Below, one piece after another: positions 1-12,573 of a stretch of DNA of 64,000 bases. Position 1 is the stretch's first letter; every line of letters starts with the position of its first letter. Origin of the DNA: Iris pallida (taxonomy: Eukaryota > Streptophyta > Magnoliopsida > Asparagales > Iridaceae); assembly GCA_029216955.1 (NCBI GenBank), contig JANAVB010005597.1:46985280-47049279 (forward strand), written 5' to 3'. Below the pieces are notes generated by a model, which did no database searches, was not told the origin of the DNA, and worked only from the letters and a program-made list of their open reading frames with translations. The position numbers were made by a program, and so were the translations under genes.

Positions 1-1537
1 CCCCCCGACAGCCACCCCCTTTAGCAAACCCCCACCCCACCCCCTCCCCCCTTGCCCCTCCCGACAGCAAACACCCACCCCCCCCCCCCGACAGCAAACA
101 CCCACACTGCCCCTCGCTCCGCACCCAACACCATCCACCCCCGCCCCCCTCCCTCCCCCCTCACCGCGGCCCCCGCGACAGCCGACCCCCCACCCGAACC
201 CTACCCCTGCCCCGAAACCCTAAACCCTACCCTGCCACCCCCCCCTCACACCCTCACCACCCCCTCCCCCGCCCCACTCCCTCCCCCTCCACCCCGTCGG
301 CCCCAGCGACAGCCGACCCTTTTCCCCAACCCGAAAACCCTATATATTAAACACAGAGAGAGAGAGAGAGACCCGTCGGAGGAGAGCTTCACCGGAGAGA
401 GAGACCCGTCGGAGAGAGCTCGCCGCCGGAGAGAGTTTTGTATCATTCCAACTTCTTGAAAGGAAAGGTAATCTCCATCTTCCTAAATTCTAATAAATCC
501 ATTTTAATTCCTTTTTGATTCAAATCTTTGCAATAGAGTCTAATCATCCTCTATTTGATATTCATGGAGAGTAATTTCAGTTGAGAACAATTTGGAGGAT
601 TTGGCTAGCAACGGGAATCAATCGATTTGGGGCTTTTTGCCATTTGACATCCTATAGGTAAACCCTTCAAATTATATTTAAATCTGTTTTCTTAGCATGG
701 TAGCCTAGATCTAGGTGTCCCCTAGCTGTAGTGTAAGTTTCGTGTCAATTACATTTGATTTCGTGTCGTATCGGACACGTATCCTAACCTAGAAACTAGG
801 TGTTGATGAAATGCCTCACCCAATGTTTTGTACTATTTTTGGAATTGTATTTGAATAGATTTGTAGATCTATAGGTCTTCTGTGATTTCGTCATTGGTGG
901 GTGATTTGGTATCGTGTCGTGCAGCACGTGGACACGAACATGCTGTTGCAGCCGCGGGACACTGTCCTGCTGCTCGGGTTGTTTTTTTCACTGGACACGG
1001 CGATTTGACACGCCACTTGGCGAGGACCGAGGGGCAGTGTCTGACACGAGCCCCTCGAGTCTCGAGTCACGTCTTGTCGAGTCGGGACACGCTTTTGAGC
1101 CGCCTGGTCGATAGAGAGAGGGGGAAGAGAGAGAGTCTTTTTGGGGAGAATGAAAAATTCTCCTCCGTCGGTTCAATTTAAGTTAGGTTACAGTATTAGC
1201 GACGGACTACCGACGGATATATCCGTCGCTAGGTAGTCGCTAAATATCCACTAGATTACGACGGAATGTCCGTCGCTAGTTAGACGCTAATTTATCGCGC
1301 CATTTTTTTCAGATTTTTGTCGCCACAATGGGCGACATATTAGCGACGGAGATCAATCCGTCGCTAATTTTTGTCAAATTCGCGACGAATGGCGATGATT
1401 TTGACACACAAAAAATAAAAAATTATCCATTGTTTTCTGACGGTAGTCCGTCACAAGGTAGTCGCTAGTCGTCGCTATTACCGACGGACAAGATCGTCGC
1501 TAATGGTACGTCGCCAAATTGCTGTATTTTAGTAGTG
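1..1537 (+). mobile_element. CACTA element, right-hand end only
   Basis: The right terminus reads ATTTTAGTAGTG and stops at 1537, the same terminus as the complete CACTA element that ends at 45557. Before it, 1195-1530 is packed with short direct and inverted subterminal repeats built on GACGGA/TCCGTCGCTA, as expected for binding sites of a CACTA transposase. 1-340 is C-rich and 350-450 is a GAGAGA/CCGGAGAGAG tract, resembling 44410-45280 inside the other CACTA. I see no transposase coding sequence. The left end and its 3-bp target duplication lie outside the window; the three bases after the terminus are TGC. Confidence 0.75.
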
Positions 1538-3030
1538 TGCAAAACTCAACTCGAAACGTCTAACCCAGCTCGTGGAACTCGTGTTGAGAACTCAAGTACG
1601 ATGCCACACCGTATGCCGAAGCATGTGTCTTACGTATAGCCAAACCTTGGGCTTCATAACACTTTAAATGCAAACCGAGCACACATTTCATAACTCAAGA
1701 CACACCGTGCTTGACTTTCTTTGATACGACCAACACCGTGCACGCGAATTGCCGCTCAGCACACCGATTATCTATATGAAATTAAGGCCACTGGCACGAC
1801 ACGCCATCGTGGACATAGCTCGGGTAGGCGGCGGGTCCTTCGATGCAAGGTAGCTAGCCCCATGGAAAGTCCCCGACTACCCACGCGGTACAATTCAGCG
1901 CTGCTACAATGTCTTCCCCCTAGGTCGACTGGCCCTGGTGCCCGGCGTAATACTAGTCGAGGAAGAAATTCTTGTCGACAAGTTATCCAATGACCACGCA
2001 CCTACGAGACATCTAGACTCACGTAAATGCATGGCCTAATTTTACGGTACGACTGGAACTATACATAGCAACTCGTGCTCTAAACCACACTTTGCATGAC
2101 GTGCATCAGAATCGTGAGACTCCCAACCGAGGGACCGCCTCATACTTTGAAAACGTGCATAGGAACCGTGAGACTCTCAAACGAGGGACCGTCTCATACT
2201 TTGAAAACGTGCGTAGGAACCGTGAGACTCCCAACTGAGGGACCGCCTCATACTTTGAAAACGTGCATAGGAACCGTGAGACTCCCAACCGAGGGACCGC
2301 CTCAGCGACAAACGATCGCGTGAACTTACTTCTTTGAAATCGAGGGAACGACTACTGTATAGCCTTCCAACTTAACTTGCACCAAACGTGCCTAATACTT
2401 GCCATAGCCCGTGGCATTTCTATCATCGAAACAACCGTGTTTCGTGCCTCAAACCCATTGTATTCCGTGCGACACTATCGTCCAAGTCATACTCTATGAG
2501 ACGAGGCTTAAGACCGTGGGAACAAATGGCTACATGCAGTCGTAGAACCGTGGGACTGATCAAGGCTATGCCAAGCCTTGGACGATGGGACCGTGCATAC
2601 TTATCGAGCATTCACGCGGGCGACGCCTATGACTTAGACTAATTCGAGCGTTGTGGCAACTTAGCAACTTAGACCGGCTTTCTTCTCCCAAGCCACGGGA
2701 CGAAGGATCGAGTGTCATTTAAAAGCACGCTGAGCCGACTTCTAAGCAGACCGTGGGACCTTTTTCCATGTTCTAACACATTCGACCCGTCGGAATTATT
2801 TCCTTAGCTATGTGGATTCGTCACTTTTATTATCAAGCCTATTGTGCAAGTTGAAAACATGCGATTATCATGTGAAGGCTAAGATGAGGCAAGTTCACCG
2901 AAACTACTCCACCTGAGCGAGGAGTCGCCTCGACCGAGCGAGTCTTCGAGCAGCCGTTGTAAGGCTAAGTTCGAACGCCGTTGGCGTTTCGATTCCTCCG
3001 ATTGACTGAGCGGGACGGGGGCACTACAAT
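1538..3030. other. Unclassified CpG-rich repetitive DNA, no gene
   Basis: This stretch is rich in CG dinucleotides and motifs such as CGTGGGACCGTG and ends near GCGGGACGGGGGCACTACA. No reading frame shows a recognisable protein. Its texture resembles the LTR region at 53.9-54.9 kb, so a decayed LTR cut by the CACTA insertion is possible. I found no primer-binding site or paired LTR, so that is a guess. Confidence 0.35.
2101..2305. repeat. 54-bp tandem repeat, about 3.8 copies
   Basis: Units begin at 2101, 2155, 2209 and 2263, each starting GTGCAT or GTGCGT followed by GTGAGACTC...GAGGGACCG..TCATACTTTGAAAAC. The period is exactly 54 bp with few mismatches. Because 54 is a multiple of three the array stays open in several frames, so the small ORFs here are probably a by-product and not a gene. 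Confidence 0.9.
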
Positions 3031-4813
3031 TATCGGCTTGACATATGGCCTCTATTGCGCATCTTCAGCGCGTGAAGTGGTCTTGAACAATAGCGCATGT
3101 CACGAACACCGTGACACGTGACGATCTGCAGCGGCTGGAACGTCCACCGCTATACGCGCATAACAACACAAAATTTTCTCAATTGTTCACTGCCAGTTGT
3201 CATAGATTGAGGAGACTGGTTTGTATGTGCGGCTGAACTATGCGCGCATGTGCATCGTCCGCCTTCAATATGTGTTCCTTCAGCCTTGGCTTGGATATAC
3301 AGTCTCTTTTGTAAAGGCTCCGGTGTCCAAATCTTTCTTGGATTTTGACTTAGAAAGCCTTAGGCTTCACCTTTAGGTTTATTGAAATCCTTCATTTTGT
3401 TGAAGATAAATCTTCTATTGTCCTTCCTATGCCTTTGATTGGACCATATTAGTTTTAACAATCTTGTTTTGTGGCTTCATCCTCAATGTGAATAAAACAT
3501 ATAACATCTTCCGATGCATATTAGTGATGAAGCGATCCCAATTAGTAGGGAGTTTCGTAAGCATTACCCCCACCATAAACTTATCAAAATGAGACGTATT
3601 CTCTTCTTTCGACTTATGCTAAAGCTTCATGACAGTTCTTTCACATGGGATAGTACTGTCTTTTGTCTTCAAATTTCATTATTATGAATTTGTTGACTAA
3701 ATATATTTTTATAAGATTTGCGTCATCTTTGTATTGATTTTAAGAGACTCTCGGATTTCTCTCGTCTTATTCTTTTTTTTCTTACTATTTCACTCTTTCA
3801 TTGTTGTTGTGTAGTAATCACAATAATAACTGCTTCAATGTTGTCAGTCTCTAGAATTATAGGTTTTATTTTATTCAGAACCTACCACATTGGCGAGTTG
3901 GAGGTTGTGGCTGATCTTCCTCTTCCAATTGTACATTGTTTACCATCAAATTGCTATAAAGTTTGCTAATATAATTAGCAGAATAGCTTGTTGGGATGAT
4001 CAAAATCGTCGTAGTTCGAAATGAGGCTACACGTCTGACGCGAACGTATGAATTGCATTATCAAAGTGCTACTTTGCAATTTCGTCTACATCCAAACTAG
4101 TCCAATAGCTCCGAGGAGATTTCTGCAAAAAAAAAAAAAAAAAATTACAAAAATAACTATAGGATGCTAGATTGGATCCTTGTTCATTTATGTAACCTTC
4201 CACTATAGTTTATCATTTAGACTAACACACCATATATGTACAAGTTAATAACTATAGAATAAAACATTGTAAAATACACGACATAAACTTTGTCCTACAA
4301 AGAATAATGAAACCAGATACAACCTGACAAATCGCAACATTTTGTTCACTCATGCTTTTTTTCTTTCTTGTCCTTGTCAATATATGTTTAAAATAAGGGG
4401 CAATCAAGCATATGCTTTTGGCTTGTGAACCATATTCTCACATTCATTTGTTTTGATGTGTATTGACTACCAAAAGATGGACATCAGATAGCTAAGACCT
4501 TTGTCTAATTATATTTGAAGAATTTGGTCGAGTGGTCATCCCTTCGTATTATAAAATTTGGTTAAAATAATAAGTTAATTATAAAGTTCAGATGAGTGTA
4601 GACTAATGCTGCACGGACACTTAAAATAATAGCTAAGACCTTTGTCTAATTATATTTTAGGATTGGGTCAAGTGGTCATCCCCAAGGACTTAGTTTGGTA
4701 AAATGATAAGTGTAAAATTTTTTAGAATTACACTTTCAATGAAAGATTTTGTATAGGAATTTATTCAATGTTTTGTCCTCCTAGTAGGAGATAAATGTGT
4801 TTGATTGAGATAT
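3031..4813. other. AT-rich intergenic DNA
   Basis: I see no gene. A 50-60 bp direct repeat beginning AGCTAAGACCTTTGTCTAAT occurs at about 4491 and 4631. A minus-strand stretch at about 3520-3640 faintly resembles copia gag (reading FDKFMVGVMLTKLPTNWDRF) but is too short to call. A poly-A run lies at 4127-4143. Confidence 0.5.
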
Positions 4814-5319
4814 TGACACGGACGAAGATCCAAAGATAAACTATTAATATAAATTTAGGAATTTGAGAATATTTGAATGCAGAAGCTTTATTGAAGAATG
4901 AACAACAACTATTATAAATTTTAACAGAAAAATTATAATAGAAATAGAAAATAATAATTTGGATTACCGTTGGAGATCAAAATCGGAGAAGCTACGTTGA
5001 ATACGTCAACGTCGAAAGCAGAGAAGTAACTAAGGTAGAGAGATCCACTTTAAGATTTTGGCATCGCACCATATAAACTCAAAATATATTTCTCATTCTC
5101 AATTCTTCGATTCATAACTTATAAAATTACAAACTATTTATAAGCTACAAAACAATCAAAATAATATAAACTAAATTTCTAAGTTCTTATCAATAAGATA
5201 AGTCATTCTCTAACCAACCACAACCAATTCAAGGGATAAAATTCTCTTTATTTTGGTTTATCCTAACAAACAAACTAAAGAATCCAAAATAACTGAAAAT
5301 TTCAAGTTGTTCTCCATCA
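4814..5319 (-). repeat. LTR (3' LTR in element orientation)
   Basis: It starts TGACACGG and ends TTCTCCATCA. It aligns along its length with 6837-7325, for example at AAACTATTAATATAAATTTA and CAAACTATTTATAAGCTACA. It holds about 40 bp in the middle that the partner lacks. Confidence 0.88.
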
Positions 5320-5880
5320 TTCTCTTCGGCTTTGAAAAATTCACCTCCTGGTGAATCAAATGTGAAATCCGAGAATTATGTTCCTGTCGATGCCCTCCAA
5401 TTCGGCCATGGTCGAGACCTTTGTTTTGACAACTTAGCCAACGTTGAAGCATCTGACAAGACGACAAAACTCCATGACAGTACTGGAGGTTGTAGAAGTG
5501 GAAAAAGTAGAATATTCAATAGTGACATATCAAGCACTTCAATAACTTTTGGATGTCTCCAGAAAAGCAAAATGATATCTTTATTATAGATTAATTATTA
5601 TTTCCTACAAACTATTACAATTATTTGTAACAAAAATATAATAAAAGTTGTTCACATGTTCGATTATTGGAACACGTTCAAAATATCTAGGTGACCTAAT
5701 ATAGTTTTTAAATTTATGGGTTTCATCAAATGACCTATTTAATTCTTCTAATGATGATATATAACGCTCAAATTTTAGTAATGGCTTAAATCTAGACTTA
5801 TAAAGCTAAAAATTTATTACTGGCTTTAAGCTAGACTTAGACTCAGACTTGGATTTAACTTCTGACTCGTCTATGACAGA

Positions 5881-6125
5881 TAGGGCTGCAAATGAGCCAA
5901 GCCGTTCGTGAGCTGCTCGAAGTTTGGCTCGATAAAAGCTCGTTTGAGCTCGGTTCGTTTAGTAAACAAGCTGAGCTCAAGCTTCATTTTCGAGCTCGTT
6001 TAATAAACGAGCCAAGCTCAAACTTAGAAGTACTCGGCTCGTTTGAGCTCGCGAGCTGGCTCGTTTATGAGCTTGCGAGCTGGCTCGTTTAGGACATTGT
6101 TTAGAAGCTTGTTTATTTTTTGTTG

Positions 6126-6211
<86 letters not shown>

Positions 6212-6592
6212 GTGCATTATATATTTATATGTCCTTAATAATTGATATTAATGAACTTTTTCATTAAATTTTTATAAATAAAATTTTAATATTACATGTA
6301 CTTGAATTCAAATCTAACTAAATTGAAAATCGAGCTCGTTAAGCTTGAATCAAGCTTGAAATCAAGCTTAACGAGCTTGATTTTGAGCTTATCAAGTTTG
6401 TTTATCAAGCTTGCTTATCAAGCCAAGCTCGAGCTCAAACCAAGCCAAGCTCAAGCTTAATATAAACAAGTTCGAGCCATGCTCAAGCTCTAAAATAAAA
6501 AAATTTATCAAGCTCGAGCTCGAGCTTGAGCTCGATTAATTCTAGTCAAGCCAAGCTCAAGCTTACAAAAGCTTGGCTCGTTTGCAGCCATA
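5881..6592. mobile_element. hAT-type MITE nested in the small LTR element
   Basis: Termini are TAGGGCTGCAAA and, as reverse complement, TATGGCTGCAAA. They are flanked by a perfect 8-bp duplication ATGACAGA (5873-5880 and 6593-6600), the hAT signature. Subterminal DNA is dense in GAGCTCG and CAAGCTTGGCTCG in both orientations. The centre is a (TA)n tract. No coding sequence is present. Confidence 0.9.
6129..6208. repeat. (TA)n microsatellite, about 80 bp
   Basis: Uninterrupted TA dinucleotides within the hAT MITE. Confidence 0.98.
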
Positions 6593-6821
6593 ATGACAGA
6601 CTTATTAGGTTCCACTAATAAATTTTTTTTTATTTGTATAGGATCATCGTTAGCAATAGGTTTTATTTTATTGCGATTGGAAAATTCTTTAATTACCTTT
6701 TTTTATTTCAACAATCATCTTATCATATATATTATCTATTATCGCATGAGAAATTTTCTGTAGACATTCTTGTCTGGGTCTTACTTACCTTCGTATATAA
6801 ATATTTCTAAACCAAGATTTA

Positions 6822-6833
6822 GCTCTGATACCA
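6822..6833 (-). other. tRNA-iMet primer-binding site (complement)
   Basis: GCTCTGATACCA is the exact complement of TGGTATCAGAGC, the usual plant primer site for initiator methionine tRNA. It lies 3 bp inside the right LTR, at the position expected for a minus-strand element. Confidence 0.85.
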
Positions 6834-6836
6834 ATT

Positions 6837-7325
6837 TGACGCGGGACGAAGACCTAAAGATAAACTATTAATATAAATTTAGGGATTTGAGAAGATTTGG
6901 GTGCGGAAGCTTTATTGAAGAGTGAACAACAACTATTATAAATTTTATCACAAAAATTATAATAGAAATAGAAAATAATAATTTGGATTAACGTTGGAGA
7001 TCGAAATCGGAGAAGCTACGTTGAAGAAATTAACGTCGAAAGCGGAGAAGCAACGTTGAAGATCGGAAGCGGAAAAGTTACGTTGAAGACGTCAACACCA
7101 TATAAACTCAAAATATATTTCTCATTCTCAATCTTCGATTCGTAACTTATGAAATTACAAACTATTTATAAGCTACAAATATTTCTAAATTCTTATCCAT
7201 AAGATAAGTCAATCTCTAGCCAACTCCAACCAACTCAAGGGATAAAATTCTCTTTATTTTGGTTTATCCTAACAAACAAACTAAATAATCCAAAATAACT
7301 GAAAATCCCAAGTTGTTCTCCGTCA
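6837..7325 (-). repeat. LTR (5' LTR in element orientation)
   Basis: It starts TGACGCGGG and ends TTCTCCGTCA, and is followed directly by the target duplication GATAT. It is partner to 4814-5319. Confidence 0.88.
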
Positions 7326-8782
7326 GATATAAAAGTGAAAAGTGGGATGTGAATGAATGAGTAGACAATTGTGTTTGGTTAAGATAGAAAATTGAATAGT
7401 GAAAAGTGGAAGAATATATTATAATAGTAGTAAATTATAATTAATTCACATAATAATTTAATAATTAATTTGATAAACTAAGATAATTAATAGTGGAGAG
7501 GTATAAGATCCCGACTGGGTGGCGGAAGATCAGTGGATCGAGCCACGGGGGAGTATTATTCCTTCCATTTATTTGGTTGGAGTTGGGAACAGTGGGTGTA
7601 TCGTCGGACATCTAAAAAAAAAAATTAAGAATTAAAGTTCTACATTTAAAATTTTAATTATTTTTATTAATTAATAAGTAACTAATTAAGAACTAAATAA
7701 TTATATTATCATAATTGTTCATTAGTATTATACTATAACCAATTACTTTAAATAATATTTAATTAATATATTTAACTAATTATTTGTTTATATTAAACAT
7801 TATCCTAATTAAGAAGAATTAAACATTAACAAGCTCTTTTATTAGTTAATGTTTACTTATCATTTAATTGTTGTTGATAATCGATAAGTTAATTTATGTA
7901 AGAAAAAAAATAGAATTCATGTGCTTCCATTCACTGTTTTTTCAACACAGTAATAATTCCCCAGTCTCACTTTTCCATTGAAATTAGCAAATTCCGGTTG
8001 ACTACTGACACAAAGGCAACAAGGTTAAGCTTGGCACCTTCTATGTATGTTCTTCTTTGCATTTTGTTATCACATTTAAATTATATATATTTTCCATATT
8101 CGGAGCTATTTTTGTTCCCAATTGAAGCGTCAAATAATTCTATTTTGAACAACAAATGTCAACTGCATGGTGATGCTCCAAGCATTTGACATATGTCATC
8201 GTATACTGATTTTTTAGCGAGTTAAGTTAAAACATCTTAATATTAACTAGTAAATGTACGTGCAATGACGTATAATATGAATATTATTCAATTGTAGTTA
8301 AATATCTCTTCTAACTCATGTGGTTAAGGTACAAGGTATTTTTTTTTGTTTGATTGAGTTTGATTTTTCATGTTGACAAATTTTTACTTTTTTCAACAAT
8401 TTTTTACATGATTTTTTTTTAAAATAAAATAGATCGTGATATAATAACGACTTAGACGGCTCACTTTTGAACCGTTTTGAAGTCTCATTATAATGTGGAA
8501 TATTTTGCATACGCACACGTCATGTTTATGCATTTATTTCTACTTCTTCCATTTGAATGTTTGAAGAAATAAAAGTTTGAAGTAGTAATTCATTAATTAG
8601 TTGTTTGGATAATTAAAAAATAATACTTTGAAAGTAAATTTTTTAATAATAATAATATTATTAGTATAATTAGTTTTAATAATAATTTGTAAAATTCGGA
8701 TGTTGCATATTAGAAATTAATATTACACTTTTTGCTGGTTTACATTTTTTAGTGTTTGTAGCTTATTAGAAATTAATATTTA
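7326..8782. other. AT-rich intergenic DNA
   Basis: No gene seen. At 7498-7623 a more GC-balanced stretch (CTGGGTGGCGGAAGATCAGT, then GTATCGTCGGACATC and a poly-A tail) has the look of a retroposed SINE 3' end. I cannot assign RNA polymerase III boxes to it. The rest is A/T-rich with short TTAATTA runs. Confidence 0.5.
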
Positions 8783-9287
8783 GGCCTCGTATGGTTACCA
8801 AAATTTTTACTTGGGAAAGAAAATTATTCCTTTTCTGTGTTTGGAAGCCAAAGGAAACAAGTTGGAAAGGAAAAATGATTTTCAAGAGGTAGAAAAATAG
8901 GGGAGAAAGTGGTTCCTCCCATCCATCTAAGGAATCACTTTTCCTCAAACTTTTTTTTGCATTTATTACAAAACATTTTGACCAAAATATCCCCGCTCAA
9001 AAGTATAATTTACCATTTTTATCCATAATACCTTTTAGACAAAAATATTCTTGAGTAATAAGTTTTCTCATTAGCACGACGGTATTATTGAAAAATTGAC
9101 TTGATTTTGTTTCATTTTCTTACAAACACGAAACACTATAATGAAAAGTAAATATATATTCTGGCAATAATCCCAGTCTTTCCAAACACTGAAAAGAAAA
9201 ATTGATAAAAATTATAATTTTTCAAAAGGAAAAAAATACTAAAGAATCAATTTTCTTTCATTTCCATTCCGCGAACCAAACGAGACC
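8783..9287. mobile_element. Tourist-like (PIF/Harbinger) MITE, copy A
   Basis: Termini are GGCCTCGTATGGTTACC and GCGAACCAAACGAGACC, flanked by a TTA duplication (8780-8782 and 9288-9290). The same family occurs at 12894, 14395, 31025 and 32312. The interior is non-coding and pairs over long stretches, with AAAATTATAATTTTTCA-like motifs near the right end. Confidence 0.82.
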
Positions 9288-12200
9288 TTAAGCTAAAGGA
9301 AGACTCAAAGACTAATGCTAACTATTTTAATATATTAAAAATTAATACCAATAACAATATGAAAAGATAAAAATTGAAAAAATGGACTTCCAACCCACAT
9401 ATTTGCTAAAAAAATAAGAACCTAAAAAAAAAGTGTATTAAGGAGCTCTTGTTGCAGCCGACAAGGAGTGAGACTATAAAATCATATTGACCAAACAATT
9501 GAAAGGGAGTCTATGAAAAATCCATTTGCAAAATTCCATCACTTCATGGCTCCACTTCTTCAATCAAACCGATCAACGTCCTTATTGTAAAAGCGACAAT
9601 TAGGTCTATTGACTATTTTTTTCGTTAGTAGTACTGACAAATGTAAGAAGAAGAATCGAGATGCACCTGTGCATGTTTCCGGTCAAAAAGAACGAGAAGT
9701 GATTGCCTAATATTGGTCTTCGACCCAGGCGATAGGGTTTTCCCTCGACTATTCTTTGGCAGCAACATTTACGAACTAATCATAGTAAAAAAAAAAAATC
9801 TATTGTTCTAGATATTCTGTATTAATTCTTTTTTTTTATAAATAATTGATAAATTATAAAAAAAATTAATAAAAAATAATCAAAAATTCTATACAGAGAT
9901 GGAATGACACAAAATATCTGAAACAATATATTATGTTTTCTATAACATGTCATGTTGTTTCACAAAGGAGTCCAGAATTTCCGTTCAACCTTAAATATAC
10001 TAACCATTCATTGTCTTGAATAATGACGATATCGTCGTCGTCATCTTCGTCATAGTGTTACATCGACTATGTAGCATTAAAAAAAATTATAAAAAATTGC
10101 CAGATTTTAGAAGAAAAATGTAAAGATATAAAATTGGAGATAACGTACAGCTTCATTTACACGACAGGGACTTTGATATATAAAAGCTATACAAGATTGG
10201 AACCAAAAGAATAGTTTTTTAACTTTAGCCCATTCCATTAATCTTGTTTTATAATTTCCGACCTTTTATTCTGCTCCTACCACCGTCTGTAATTTGAATC
10301 TCTATAACGATGATTGATTAATTTAATTTCTTTTTGGCGTCCCCTAATTACTTGTAAGACTATGCTTACATTAATTTTTGGGTTATTTAGTTTTAAGTTC
10401 TCGTATAATATTAGAAATTTAAATTTAGATCCCTATATTGTTCAGAAAAGAAAGGGATTCGTGTCTCGTACTAATGGTTGACTTGGACTAACGTCCCAAA
10501 TGGAAACCTAAAATTATGATATCAAGTTGATGCATATAAAAATTTAGGGTATTAAGTTTAAAAAGTGAAATACTTGAGAATATCAACTTACAATTCCGTC
10601 TTTTTATTATTATATTAAATATAAAAATTTACGTATGGCTTATGATAACAGAAACTCTAAACGAACCGACCGAAGAATCGACGTGTGAACCGCCATGTGC
10701 TAGCCTCCAATTGGTCGATTCGTTTACCTCAATCACACAGATCCAACTAATAGAGGAATGGCACGTGGTACGTGATTTATCCGTCGATTCCTTCCGTCGG
10801 TCTGTGTAACTGTTCTGATAATGACTTTTAGAGGCTAGATAACTTAGACTTTAACTTCTCCAATGACAAAAACTATACTATACACAACAGGGATACAGAT
10901 TTGGCAATGATGCTGCACTGCTTTGGAAGATATATAGCAATATTTGACTTAGTGACATTCATCAGTATGAACTGTGTAGTCGTCGATATATTATGTAATG
11001 AACACTCTGAAAGACACGTTGAACTGTTTATAGTTACAGATATCCTTCTGCTGATGGAGAGGTTGATGTGATCCAATCGATAAGATGTTCAAACAAACTG
11101 CCCCCTCCCCATTCTTTCTCACGTTTTTTGTGACACTGAAAACGTACATATGGAGTGCATTGTTTTTCTTCGATGGGAAAAAGTGAGCATCAACTCACTT
11201 TCGGTGTAGAAACCAGCTTTCTTGTTTCTTGATTTGGAAGGTCACGACAAAGGGGAGGACATTACCAACAAAGTATAGGATTGCTTTCACGGGATTTTGT
11301 GATCCAAATTTTAAAGATGTTTCTAGCACGAACCTAAAGTCCCTTTTAAGGAATATTTAGTAGTATGATCTCACATAATAGTAGATATTAGAATTTGGAT
11401 TTCAAAATTGTTCAATGTTAGAATTTGGATCTCGAAATCACTATTTACATAGGCTAATGAACAGTAATATGTTTAAAAAAAGGATTATTTAGTATTATGT
11501 GAGACCATAATACTAAATAACCCTTTTTTTAAACATATTCTGATCCGCGTGATGCTCGTCATTGTCAGCATGAAAATAGTTATTGGGCGTGGGAGGATCA
11601 TACCATAAACCGACTATTGGCATGTAGATTGACTAGCGAGTAGACGAAGCGTTAGCTAAAGCAACCAAAGAACAACCACTAGTTTCTTCTATCCTCAATT
11701 TTCTATAGAGAATACTAATTTTTGCCCGACTGCTAAACAATTAATTTAACACAAATGTTAATTAAAGAGATCAAAAAAGAAAAAGAAAACGTACTCAAAG
11801 TCAGAAATATTCGATCCAAGATAGCCCTCTGGAAGAATTTATTTTTGTTCACCATCCAAAAGTACGATGAATATTACCCTTCCACTCAAGGGTTTCCACG
11901 TGTAATTTTCATCCCACCTAAAACTACTTTTGAAATGGTTCTGTGAACATTCATATTATTAGTCGTATATTAAATCCTCGGAGTAATCTTTATCAAGGGT
12001 TCAAAGCATGACCAAGAAGTTTAGTAACCCAACAAAGGATCGGCTAGCTAGACCAAGGTTTACATCCTCTATACTAAATAAAAATATCAAACTTCTTAAC
12101 CCAAAGCTTTACCAAGAATTTGGGCTTTAGTATGTGTCCAAGCTCAACCAACCTTCCCCATCTGAAAACTTTCTTGGACCTAGTTGAGCAGCCTGACCCA

Positions 12201-12297
12201 TTAGAGTGTTGATCGTGGTCCTGGACCGCACCCAAGATCCATGCGATATTAAAAAAAAAAAAAAAAAGGAAACAAAATAAAACTCATCAACATTGCT
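9288..12297. other. AT-rich intergenic DNA with small inverted repeats
   Basis: No gene seen on either strand. About 10665-10805 holds an imperfect inverted repeat (ACCGACCGAAGAATCGACG against CGTCGATTCCTTCCGTCGGT) typical of a short MITE. A near-perfect hairpin lies at 11466-11539 and is listed separately. CT- and TA-poor stretches between show nothing I can classify. Confidence 0.5.
11466..11539. repeat. Near-perfect 34-bp hairpin
   Basis: Arms AATATGTTTAAAAAAAGG... and ...CCTTTTTTTAAACATATT flank a loop of about 6 bases near TGAGAC. Only about one base differs. The arms carry TTATTTAGTATTATG, and a relative of this motif (TATTTAGTAGTATGATCTCACA) is seen at 11348. This suggests a miniature foldback element; a small-RNA precursor cannot be excluded. 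Confidence 0.75.
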
Positions 12298-12573
12298 ATT
12301 TGGCACGCGCACGTGCACACACGCGTGCGTCCGGTAACGGCGGAGGGAAGCCCGGAGCCGGGGGGGGGGGGGGGGGGGGAAGACCACGGCAGTGGAGAAG
12401 ACGGCGGCAACACCGGAGATTACATCGGAGAGAACGCACGTCGGCAGTGGAGCCTCCGGCGACGGCGACGGTGGAGAAGACGCCGAAGCTAGGCGGAGCA
12501 ATAGGGGAGTGGGAAAATGGTGGTTCCGGGCTTCTCTCCACCATTGCCGACTGTACACGCGCGTGTGCCAAAT
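12298..12573. mobile_element. GC-rich insertion with terminal inverted repeats
   Basis: ATTTGGCACGCGCACGTGCAC at the left pairs with GTACACGCGCGTGTGCCAAAT at the right. The 276 bp between are very GC-rich, with a run of 20 G at 12360-12379 and repeated GGAGAAGACG and CCGGCGACGG motifs, in AT-rich surroundings. Open frames cross it on both strands but match nothing I know. It could be a small transposon carrying captured GC-rich exon sequence. I found no clear target duplication. Confidence 0.6.

Larger units (their letters stand above)
4814..7325 (-). mobile_element. Small non-autonomous LTR retrotransposon
   Basis: Two direct repeats of about 500 bp (4814-5319 and 6837-7325) begin TGAC and end TCA. 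The whole is flanked by a perfect 5-bp target duplication GATAT (4809-4813 and 7326-7330). The complement of a tRNA-iMet primer site lies just inside the right repeat, so the element reads on the minus strand. Subtracting the nested hAT MITE, the interior is only about 0.8 kb and shows no gag, protease, RT or integrase. This fits a TRIM-like or internally deleted element mobilised by enzymes from elsewhere. Both LTRs are slightly diverged from each other, with indels, so insertion is not very recent. Confidence 0.9.

Noticed and set aside
195..240. CCCTAAA/CCCTAAACCC motifs like plant telomere repeat
   Set aside because: Only one or two units in a C-rich tract that recurs inside CACTA elements; not a telomeric array.
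3520..3640. Copia gag (UBN2-like) fragment on the minus strand
   Set aside because: Only a short weak resemblance with stops nearby; not enough to call.
7498..7623. Third SINE copy
   Set aside because: It has a poly-A tail and GC-balanced body, but no convincing polymerase III boxes or similarity to the other two SINEs.
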